A DNA stretch of 64,000 bases from Oscillospiraceae bacterium (GTDB lineage: Bacteria; Bacillota; Clostridia; Oscillospirales; Oscillospiraceae), in NCBI GenBank assembly GCA_021203045.1, contig JAJQBY010000122.1, positions 27,419 to 91,418 on the forward strand, written 5' to 3'. The notes beneath the pieces are model-generated. The model searched no databases. It worked only from the letters and a program-made list of their open reading frames with translations, and was not told the origin of the DNA. Position numbers and translations under genes: made by a program. Shown here piece after piece: positions 7,535-15,178 of the stretch. Each line of letters begins with the position of its first letter. Within the stretch, counting starts at the first letter, position 1.

Positions 7535-8746
7535 TCAGCTGCGGTAATCGCCGTTTATTTTAACGTAATCATAGGTCAGGTCGCAGCCCCAGGCTGTGGC
7601 GCTGCCCTCGCCCTCATGGAGGGTGATAAGGATATTGATCTCCTTTTCGGAGAGCACCTTCTTGGCCTCCTCCTCGGAGAAATCGACTCCTGCGCCGTCC
7701 CGGCAAACCTCCACAGTCCCGGCCCGGGACGCAAAGGAGACCCCGATCTGGTTCACGTCCACATCCGCGCCGCTGTAGCCGATGGCGCACAGGACCCGGC
7801 CCCAGTTGGCATCCGCGCCGAACATGGCGGCCTTCAACAGGGAGGAGCATATGACCCCCTTGGCAGCGGTTTTGGCCGTGGCCTCGTCCTTGGCTCCGGT
7901 AACCCGGCACTCCAAAAGCTTTGTGGCCCCCTCCCCATCGGCGGCGATGGAGCGGCACAGCCAGACGGTGACCGTATTCAGCGCCTGCATGAATACATCG
8001 AAGTCCGGGCCCTCTCCCGTGATGGGGCTGTTCCCCGCCATACCGTTCGCCAGAACGGTCACCATATCGTTGGTGGAGGTATCCCCGTCCACAGAGATCA
8101 TATTGAACGTGCCCTTCACGTCCCGGGACAGCGCCTTCTGTACCATGGCGCTGTCGATGGCGCAGTCTGTGGTGATGAACACCAGCATGGTAGCCAGATT
8201 CGGGTGTATCATACCGGAGCCCTTGGCCATTCCGCCCATACGGCAGGGGACGCCGCCGATCTCAAACTCCACAGCGATCTGCTTCATGGCCGTGTCCGTG
8301 GTCATGATGGCCTCCGCCGCCGGGCTGCTGTCCAGAGACAGACCGGCCACCAGGCCGGGAATGCCGGCGGCAATGGGAGCGATATCCAGCCGCTGGCCGA
8401 TAACGCCGGTGGAGGCCACCAGCACATCCTCCGTCGGGATGGACAGCGCCGCCCCCGCCAGGCGGCACATCTCCTCCGCCACGGCAGGGCCGTCCGCATT
8501 ACAGGTATTGGCGTTGCCGCTGTTGCAGATGATGGCCTGGGCCATGCCGTCCGCAAGGTGCTTTTTCGTCACCAGAAGGGGCGCACCCTTCACCAGGTTG
8601 CTTGTATACACCGCCGCAGCGGCGGCCTTCCTCTCGCTGTATATCAGCGCCAAATCCCGCTTCGTCCGGCTCTTTCGCACGCCGCAGTGGACGCCGCTGG
8701 CCTGAAAGCCCTTCGGGGCGCACACGCCCCCCTGAATGATGTTCAT
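7535..8746 (-). CDS. argJ: Bifunctional glutamate N-acetyltransferase / amino-acid acetyltransferase
   Basis: Transfers the acetyl group from acetylornithine to glutamate, recycling it, and in bifunctional forms also acetylates glutamate from acetyl-CoA. The 403-residue precursor contains the self-cleavage motif KGSGMIHPNLATML, where cleavage at the A-T bond makes the catalytic Thr nucleophile of the beta chain. The presence of argJ and absence of argA/argE nearby indicates the cyclic pathway. GAGGAG is 7 nt before the start. It lies between argC and argB in the operon. Confidence 0.95.
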   Translation of the reverse strand: MNIIQGGVCAPKGFQASGVHCGVRKSRTKRDLALIYSERKAAAAAVYTSNLVKGAPLLVTKKHLADGMAQAIICNSGNANTCNADGPAVAEEMCRLAGAALSIPTEDVLVASTGVIGQRLDIAPIAAGIPGLVAGLSLDSSPAAEAIMTTDTAMKQIAVEFEIGGVPCRMGGMAKGSGMIHPNLATMLVFITTDCAIDSAMVQKALSRDVKGTFNMISVDGDTSTNDMVTVLANGMAGNSPITGEGPDFDVFMQALNTVTVWLCRSIAADGEGATKLLECRVTGAKDEATAKTAAKGVICSSLLKAAMFGADANWGRVLCAIGYSGADVDVNQIGVSFASRAGTVEVCRDGAGVDFSEEEAKKVLSEKEINILITLHEGEGSATAWGCDLTYDYVKINGDYRS

Positions 8747-8803
8747 TCTGTTTCTCCTCTATTACTCCAACGTATCTATAATGTTGCTATGCCGATGCCA
8801 TGC

Positions 8804-9733
8804 TTACAGCACCAGGCCCTCGGTCTCGGCCGCCCCCAGAATCAGGTTCAGGTTCTGCACGGCGGCGCCGGAGGCGCCCTTGCCCAGATTATCGAACCGG
8901 GCAGTCAGCAGAAGGCGCTCACTGTTTCCATGAACGGATATCTCCATCCCATCCTTCCCGGACAGCGCCCCGGCGGAGAGAAAGCCTTCCTCCTCCTCGT
9001 CCGACCGATAGGTCACCACAGGGCCGGCATACTTGCGTGCATAGGCCCCCCGCACGTCTGCTTCCGTCCCCTTCAGGTCCCGGCCGAACAGGGCCACCGT
9101 GACCTCCATGCCGCTGTAAAAATCCCCCACGATGGGGCAGAACACAGGGGCTGTGGTCAGGCCGGTAACGGCGGTCATCTCCCGCAGGTGCTTGTGGCTC
9201 TGGTTGAGGCCATACTGCCGGGGCGCGTCCAGAAGCCTGTCCCGCTCCGGGGCCTCGTACTGCCCGATCATTTTCTTGCCGCCTCCGCTGTATCCCGTCA
9301 GGGAATGGCACACCAGCGGCGTATCCGGAGCGATCAGCCCCGCTTCCACCAGGGGATAGACCAGGGCGATAAAGCCGCTGGCATGACAGCCCGGGTTGGC
9401 AACGCGCCGGGAGGACATGACCCCCGAACGGAATTTATCTCCCAGCTCGGGAAAGCCATATACGAACCGGCTGTCCGTCCGGTGGGCGGTGGACGCATCC
9501 AGCACCGTGACGGCCGGGTTTTCCACCATGCTCACCGCTTCCCTTGCCGCCTCGTCCGGCAGGCACAGGATAGCCACGTCGCATCCGTCATTGAGCATCT
9601 CCCGCTTGGCGGCCTGCTCCTTTTTCAGCTCCTCCGGCAGCTGCACCAGCTGGATATCCTCCCGCCCCTCCAGGCGCTGGTGAATGCGCAGGCCCGTGGT
9701 GCCGGCACTGCCGTCGATAAATATGCGATTCAT
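8804..9733 (-). CDS. argC: N-acetyl-gamma-glutamyl-phosphate reductase (type 2)
   Basis: NADPH-dependent reductase for the third step of arginine synthesis. The 309-residue length and start MNRIFIDGSAGTTGLRIHQRL are of the short, type-2 ArgC group. The catalytic Cys is in SRRVANPGCHASGF. First gene of the operon; GGGAGG precedes the start. A good promoter lies at 9771-9799. Confidence 0.94.
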   Translation of the reverse strand: MNRIFIDGSAGTTGLRIHQRLEGREDIQLVQLPEELKKEQAAKREMLNDGCDVAILCLPDEAAREAVSMVENPAVTVLDASTAHRTDSRFVYGFPELGDKFRSGVMSSRRVANPGCHASGFIALVYPLVEAGLIAPDTPLVCHSLTGYSGGGKKMIGQYEAPERDRLLDAPRQYGLNQSHKHLREMTAVTGLTTAPVFCPIVGDFYSGMEVTVALFGRDLKGTEADVRGAYARKYAGPVVTYRSDEEEEGFLSAGALSGKDGMEISVHGNSERLLLTARFDNLGKGASGAAVQNLNLILGAAETEGLVL

Positions 9734-9770
9734 GGCGCGACCGCCTCCCGTTTTTTATGAATAGGTTCTT

Positions 9771-9799
9771 ATTTTAATGCCCGATGATTGTATTTTCAA
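9771..9799 (-). promoter_or_regulatory. Promoter of the arg operon, with ArgR-box-like sequence upstream
   Basis: Minus strand TTGAAA, 17-nt spacer, TAAAAT. Just upstream (9820-9831) lies TGATAATATTCA, resembling half-sites of the ARG box (TGAAT/ATTCA), and other ATTCA elements occur around it. ArgR/AhrC control is inferred, not shown. Confidence 0.6.
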
Positions 9800-9874
9800 G
9801 GGATTATTCACGAATTTTTTGAATATTATCAAATTTTTTCAGAAATTTTTCGGAGTTTATGCAGGCCTATGCAG

Positions 9875-11344
9875 TCAGCTCCGACGTCTTGCCGCCCGTT
9901 TTTTGCTGCTGCACCACACGTCCGGGGTGAAAAGCATGATGACCGGGAATATCTCCAGCCTCCCCATAATCATGCACAGGCACAGCACCAGCTTGGAGGC
10001 CCTGCTCCACACGGCAAAGCTTCCCATCGGCCCCACCAGGCCAAGCCCCGGCCCGATATTCGACAGGCAGGATATAACGCTGGTGACCGTGGTCTCCAGA
10101 TCCAGCCCCTCCAGGGACAGGAGCAGACTCACCCCGATGACCAGCAGGGCATACAGCAGCAGATAGATCAGGGTGCTGCGGATGGTCTCCGTGCCGATGC
10201 GCTCCCCGTCCAGGGTGACCCGGTTCACGGAGCGGGGAAACAGCTGCCTGTGCAGCTCCTGCCCCGCCGCCTTCACGGCAATCATGCAGCGGGACACCTT
10301 GATGCCGCCGCCGGTGCTTCCGGCGCAGGCGCCCACCAGCATCAGCAGCAGAAGCATGGTCCGGGAATAGGCGGGCCAGAGGTTAAAGTCCGCCGTGGCA
10401 TAGCCGGTGGAGGACATGATGGCCGTCACCTGGAAGAAGGAATACCGAAGGCTCTGGACGAAGCCGCCGTACTGGGCGCTGATGTTCAGGCCGATGGTGA
10501 CGGTGGCAAACACGATGATGATCAGATAGCAGTACAGCTCCTGGCTTTTGAAGCCCCGGATGGAGCGCTTGATCAGCGCGATATAATACAGGTTAAAGTT
10601 TATGCCGAACAGCAGCATAAACACGGCCGTGACGATCTCCACATAGGCGCTGCCATAGCCCCCTATGCTTGCGGCCAGAACGCTGAAGCCGCCGGTACCG
10701 GCGGTGCCGAAGGCCGTCACCAGCGCATCGTACAGCGGTAGTCCTCCGCACAGGAGCAGAGCGGTCTCTATCACCGTCAGGGCGATATAGATCTTATAAA
10801 GGGTGCGGGCCGTCTGGCGCATACGGGGCAGGAGCTTGCCCTTCACGGGGCCCGGCACCTCCGCCCGGAGCAAATGCATGGAGTGCTCATCGTCCATGGG
10901 CAGCACGGCCATCATGAACACCAGCACTCCCATACCGCCGGTCCAGTGAGAAAAGCTGCGCCAGAACAATATCCCCTTCGGCAGGGACTCCACATCCGTC
11001 AGAATGGAGGCCCCCGTAGTGGTGAAGCCGGATATAATCTCAAACAGGGCGTCGATGTAATTGGGGATGGCCCCGGAAAACACAAAGGGCAGCGCCCCGA
11101 AAAGGGAGATAATGGTCCAGCTCATGACCACAGAGACGAAGCCCTCTCTGGTATGCAGGCTTCCGGCGGCGCCGCGCCCCAGAAGCCAGAGCACACCGGC
11201 CGCCACCAGCACAATCAGCACGGTCCACACAAAGGGCAGCACGCTTTCCCCATATATGGCCGCCGCAGCCAGCGGCGCCAGCAGCAGGCCCGCCTCTATC
11301 AGCAATATGCGGGACAGCACCCGCCACAGCATACGATAGTTCAC
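9875..11344 (-). CDS. trkH: Trk-type potassium uptake membrane subunit
   Basis: Potassium channel-like transporter subunit of 489 residues with many membrane spans. The four pore-loop selectivity segments are visible: SGFTTTGAS, GTAGTGGFS, MSSTGYATAD and LSNIGPGLG, as in TrkH/KtrB. It pairs with TrkA, whose gene lies 3 nt upstream. The protein ends in a basic tail (SSKKRAARRRS). Confidence 0.95.
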   Translation of the reverse strand: MNYRMLWRVLSRILLIEAGLLLAPLAAAAIYGESVLPFVWTVLIVLVAAGVLWLLGRGAAGSLHTREGFVSVVMSWTIISLFGALPFVFSGAIPNYIDALFEIISGFTTTGASILTDVESLPKGILFWRSFSHWTGGMGVLVFMMAVLPMDDEHSMHLLRAEVPGPVKGKLLPRMRQTARTLYKIYIALTVIETALLLCGGLPLYDALVTAFGTAGTGGFSVLAASIGGYGSAYVEIVTAVFMLLFGINFNLYYIALIKRSIRGFKSQELYCYLIIIVFATVTIGLNISAQYGGFVQSLRYSFFQVTAIMSSTGYATADFNLWPAYSRTMLLLLMLVGACAGSTGGGIKVSRCMIAVKAAGQELHRQLFPRSVNRVTLDGERIGTETIRSTLIYLLLYALLVIGVSLLLSLEGLDLETTVTSVISCLSNIGPGLGLVGPMGSFAVWSRASKLVLCLCMIMGRLEIFPVIMLFTPDVWCSSKKRAARRRS

Positions 11345-11347
11345 GTC

Positions 11348-12706
11348 TTATCCTCGCAGAATGTGATCCAGGCAGGTCAAGCCCTTTTTGGTGGTCACGG
11401 CCAGCACGCTGTCCCCGGCCCATATCTCGTCCTCGCCGCCGGGAATCAGGCACTTACCGTCCCGGATGATGGCCGCCAAAAGCACATCCCGGCGGATGGG
11501 AAGCTTTTTCAGCGGCGTATTCACGCAGGGGGAGCCCACCCCCGCCCGGAATTCCAGGACCTCCAGCTTTCCATCCATGATGTGGCGGAGCATCTCCACG
11601 CCGCTGGCATCGCTGGCGTTTTCCATATTGCGGACATACTGGAGCACGGACTGGGCCGTAATGACCTTGGGGCGCACAGGCTCCTCCAGGCCGAAGAACG
11701 CCGCCAGGGATACGAAATGCTCCTCGTTCACCTTCAGCACCACCTTGTCCACGCCCACGTTTTTGGCATAGGCGGCAAGAATCAGGTTTACCTCATCCGA
11801 GCCGGTGATGAGCACCAGGGCGTCCATGGCCTGCAGGCCCTCCTCCTCCAGAACCTCCGGACGGGAGCCGTCACAGCAGACCACCTCCGCCTTGGGCAGG
11901 AAGTCCTTGTCCTGAACGCATTTTTCTGGGTCCTTTTCCACCAGCTTCACATGGATGCCCATATCCAGCAGCTGCCGGGACAGATACACCCCCACACGGC
12001 CTCCGCCCACGATCATCACATATCTGGCGCTGCGCTTGAAGATATCCATGGATTTGAAGAAGCTGTATATCTGCTTGGGCGCGCCCACCACGCCGAGAGC
12101 GTCCCCCGGCTGGAGGATGAAATCGCCGCCGGGGATATGCACCTGCTCCCCCCGGCGCACAGCGCACACCAGAACGCCACGGCCGTAATGCCCATGCAGC
12201 TCCCGGATCGCCGTGCCGCACAGGGGGTTTTTCTCCCCCAGGGCAAACTCCACCAGCTCCGCCTGGCCCTTGGCGAAGGGCTCCACCTTGGTGGCGGAGG
12301 GAAAGCGCAGCACCCGGCTGATCTCCCCGGCGGCGGACGCATCCGGGTTAATGGTCATGGAAAGGCCCAGCTCCTCCTGCAGGAGAATCACCTCCTGATA
12401 GTGATCCCGCTGGCGGACCCGTGCGATGGTGCGCCCCGCTCCCAGCTTTCGTCCCACCATGCAGCAGAGGATGTTGGTCTCGTCGGAGTTGGTGGCGGCG
12501 ATCAGAAGATCCGCATGCTCCGCCCCGGCCAGCTTCAGAAGCTCGATATCCACGCTGCCGCAGATGGATATGACATCCAGGGATGTATTCACCAGGGCAA
12601 TCCGCTCCGGGTTCCGGTCGATCACCGTCACGTCATGGCCGTCTCTGGCCAGATACTGGGCCAGCGTGAAGCCGGTCTTTCCCGCGCCCACAAGAATGAT
12701 ATTCAT
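11348..12706 (-). CDS. trkA: Trk potassium uptake regulatory NAD(H)-binding subunit
   Basis: Cytoplasmic gating ring subunit of 452 residues with two tandem RCK units: Rossmann motif NIILVGAGKTG at the N-terminus with an RCK-C domain after it, then VMIVGGGRVG at about residue 230 followed by a second RCK-C domain. This double arrangement is that of TrkA rather than the single-unit KtrA. It is the promoter-proximal gene of trkAH. Confidence 0.95.
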   Translation of the reverse strand: MNIILVGAGKTGFTLAQYLARDGHDVTVIDRNPERIALVNTSLDVISICGSVDIELLKLAGAEHADLLIAATNSDETNILCCMVGRKLGAGRTIARVRQRDHYQEVILLQEELGLSMTINPDASAAGEISRVLRFPSATKVEPFAKGQAELVEFALGEKNPLCGTAIRELHGHYGRGVLVCAVRRGEQVHIPGGDFILQPGDALGVVGAPKQIYSFFKSMDIFKRSARYVMIVGGGRVGVYLSRQLLDMGIHVKLVEKDPEKCVQDKDFLPKAEVVCCDGSRPEVLEEEGLQAMDALVLITGSDEVNLILAAYAKNVGVDKVVLKVNEEHFVSLAAFFGLEEPVRPKVITAQSVLQYVRNMENASDASGVEMLRHIMDGKLEVLEFRAGVGSPCVNTPLKKLPIRRDVLLAAIIRDGKCLIPGGEDEIWAGDSVLAVTTKKGLTCLDHILRG

Positions 12707-12930
12707 AGCCGCTCCTGTGAAAAAACAAAATTAAGGTATATCCCATCAGGAAATATAGCACCTGCACGGACTTCCGTCAAGTCCGCCTGTATAAATGTTT
12801 TCCCGGCATGCTTCGACATAATGGGACAGCATTCGACCTTAACAATGTGGAATATTCAGTTGAAAATGGTGAAAACCACAAGCTTTTTTGAAATATGGGC
12901 CATCCCTCAGACATATCCTACAAAATTTAT

Positions 12931-12959
12931 TTTACAAATGGGACAGAATCTATTATAAT
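12931..12959 (+). promoter_or_regulatory. Promoter of the foldase lipoprotein gene
   Basis: TTTACA, 17-nt spacer, TATAAT, about 40 nt before the start at 13005. Confidence 0.75.
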
Positions 12960-13004
12960 AAGTAGTTGTCAACCTGAAACTGATTTTTGCAAAGGAGAAA
13001 CCCA

Positions 13005-14258
13005 ATGACAAAAAAGCTCATAGCGCTCGCAGTCTGCCTGTGCCTGATACTCGCCATGGCCGGCTGCAGCAGCAGTAAGATCGAAACATACTCCGAGGAC
13101 GACACAGCCGCCGCCACAACAGCGCCAGATTCCTCCGTCCCCACCGACGACGATGCGGACGCCACCGATGACGCCGACACCGCAGCGGAGGACACCGTTG
13201 AAGCCCAAGGCTATGCCGCCTTTGATGCAGATGAGGTCGTCGGCACCGTGAACGGCTCCGACGTGACCTGGCGGGAGTATTATTACTGGCTGAACTACTA
13301 TACCTCCTATGTGCAGTATCTGGCCTACAGCTACGGCGTGACTCTCTCCAGCTGGGACGCCTATGAGCTGTCCTCCTCCTACACCAACGCCGAGGTGGTC
13401 ATCCTCAACGCCCAGAGCGCCGTTTCCCAGTACCGGGCTGTGGAGGCCATGGCCGAGGAGTACGGCATCACCCTGGACGAGGAGGACCAGGAGTCGATGG
13501 AGAGCACCTATCAGTCCGATGTGGATACCTATGCCGGGGACGGAGACGGGGAGGTCACCGATGAGGAGATCGCCGCCTTTGAGGACTACCTGGCCGAGCA
13601 GTTCATGGATATGGACCTGTATACCTATCTGAACACAATCCAGTATCTGGATGAGGACCTGTTCATCTACCTTTACGGCGAGGACGGCTCCGGCGTCACC
13701 GACGAGGAGGTCGCCGCCTATGTGGAGGAGAACGGCCTGATGGCCGCGAAGCACATCCTGCTGATGACCGTCGATTCCAGCACCGGCGAGGCCCTGACCG
13801 ATGAGGAGATCGCGGAAAAGGAGGCCACCATCCAGGAGCTTTATGACCAGCTCATCGCCGTGGAGGACCAGGACGAGATGATCGCCCTGTTCGACGAGCT
13901 GACCGCAGAGTATACCGAGGACACCGGCTACGACTATTACCCGGACGGCTATATCTTCGCCGAGGGTGAGATGGTAGAGGAATTCGAGGACGCCGTGGAG
14001 GCGCTGGAGGAATACCAGCTCAGCGAGATCGTGGAGTCCAGCTATGGCTACCACATCATCCTGCGCATCCCCGTAGACGGTGACGCGACCTACAGCGTCA
14101 GCACCACCTATGGCTCCTATTCCCTCCGCTACTACATCGCCAGCGAGACCTTCACCGATCTTCTGGATGAGTATACCACCGCCGCGCAGGATGCCGCTGT
14201 GTGGAACGACGGCTTCGGCACCGACACTATGGACATCGCAGCCGTGTTCGAGCTGTAA
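13005..14258 (+). CDS. Peptidyl-prolyl isomerase (PrsA/SurA-like foldase) lipoprotein
   Basis: Predicted surface lipoprotein of 417 residues: hydrophobic signal with lipobox LAMAGC, an acidic Asp/Ala/Thr linker, a SurA-N-like helical region and a parvulin domain near the C-terminus (MAAKHILLMTV ... SYGYHIILRI). In Gram-positives such foldases help secreted proteins mature, which fits the cluster of exported proteins downstream. The ORF track start is 6 codons upstream; ATG at 13005 has AAAGGAG at 7 nt and begins the signal peptide. Catalytic activity is inferred. Confidence 0.88.
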   Translation: MTKKLIALAVCLCLILAMAGCSSSKIETYSEDDTAAATTAPDSSVPTDDDADATDDADTAAEDTVEAQGYAAFDADEVVGTVNGSDVTWREYYYWLNYYTSYVQYLAYSYGVTLSSWDAYELSSSYTNAEVVILNAQSAVSQYRAVEAMAEEYGITLDEEDQESMESTYQSDVDTYAGDGDGEVTDEEIAAFEDYLAEQFMDMDLYTYLNTIQYLDEDLFIYLYGEDGSGVTDEEVAAYVEENGLMAAKHILLMTVDSSTGEALTDEEIAEKEATIQELYDQLIAVEDQDEMIALFDELTAEYTEDTGYDYYPDGYIFAEGEMVEEFEDAVEALEEYQLSEIVESSYGYHIILRIPVDGDATYSVSTTYGSYSLRYYIASETFTDLLDEYTTAAQDAAVWNDGFGTDTMDIAAVFEL

Positions 14259-14285
14259 GCCATAGAATATCCTGTTAATAAAGCA

Positions 14286-14317
14286 GCCGCCCCGTTATCG
14301 AAGGATAGCGGGGCGGC
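14286..14317. terminator. Terminator between convergent genes
   Basis: GCCGCCCCG...CGGGGCGGC stem with inner TATC/GATA pairing. T-rich sequence on both sides is modest; it can serve both converging transcripts. Confidence 0.65.
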
Positions 14318-14334
14318 TTGTGTTATCCGGCAGG

Positions 14335-14592
14335 TTATGAAAATTTCACCACAGCGGCCTGGGCGCCGGACAGCTTCATATGGACACCCTTGGAGGCGGC
14401 GGCCTGCTCCAGCATGGTCTGAAGCCTGGAGGCGTTGGCGTTTATACATCTGGCCGCCAGATCCTCCTTGGCGCCGTCCGGAAGGACGCGGGCAGCCATG
14501 GCCGCGGCGGAGCCGGCCACGCCTCCGCCAGTCAGCGCCTGGATAGCGGCCTCATAGTCCACCTCACTGACATACATCTTCAGCTCTATCAT
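14335..14592 (-). CDS. Small conserved-looking hypothetical protein
   Basis: An 85-residue soluble, Ala-rich protein (MIELKMYVSEVDYEAAIQAL) that I do not recognise. It starts with GGGAGAT at good spacing, placed on the stop of the upstream membrane protein gene, so the two are translationally linked. No cofactor motif or membrane segment is apparent. Confidence 0.6.
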   Translation of the reverse strand: MIELKMYVSEVDYEAAIQALTGGGVAGSAAAMAARVLPDGAKEDLAARCINANASRLQTMLEQAAASKGVHMKLSGAQAAVVKFS

Positions 14593-14596
14593 AGGC

Positions 14597-14959
14597 TCAT
14601 ATCTCCCAAAAACGCTTTTTCTTGCCGGCAGGGCGGGGTCTGGCCCGGCGCAGATAAAGATAGAGGATATCCAGCACCAGCAGAGCGATCAGCATAACGG
14701 TCATCCAGTTCTCAAAGGCGGCCTGCCAGACGGCCGCGTCCCCTGTCAGATAGCTGAAGCACAGATAAGCCGCCGCCAGGCACAGCCAGGCGCAGACCAA
14801 ACCTATATCCGCCCAGTGCTGGCGCTTTGCCAGCTTCTCCTTGTCGTGCCTGGGGTCTTTCACCATCCTCCGGCCCATAAATTCAAACACACAGGCTATC
14901 AGCAGCGCCGCGGGCCCGGCAATGCCCAGCCCAAAGCTCAGAATCGCACCAACGCTCAT
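14597..14959 (-). CDS. Hypothetical membrane protein
   Basis: A 120-residue protein with three or so predicted membrane helices (ILSFGLGIAGPAALLIACVF, ADIGLVCAWLCLAAAYLCF, WMTVMLIALLVLDILYLYL) and a basic C-terminus (RRARPRPAGKKKR). AAGGAGG precedes the ATG. It forms a two-gene unit with the 85-residue protein. No family recognised. Confidence 0.65.
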   Translation of the reverse strand: MSVGAILSFGLGIAGPAALLIACVFEFMGRRMVKDPRHDKEKLAKRQHWADIGLVCAWLCLAAAYLCFSYLTGDAAVWQAAFENWMTVMLIALLVLDILYLYLRRARPRPAGKKKRFWEI

Positions 14960-15178
14960 AAACAGTTCCTCCTTGGTCTAACTTTTCCGATGATCTTTTT
15001 TTCCGCATAGCGGGGGCACGGCTGCCCGATTTATAAATAATAATGGATATTATACCACCAAAGACCTTGATTTGCACCATTGACTGTGATATATTTATTT
15101 TATTACCAAACATTAATACTTTGTTCACATCTGCTGAGCAGAGGAACGTGTTTTGGAGAAATCGAAAGGAATGAAAGT

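Noticed and set aside
7616-9760. 714-residue plus-strand ORF across argJ and argC
   Set aside because: Antisense shadow of two clear arginine genes; His/Gly/Arg-rich composition typical of GC-driven shadow frames.
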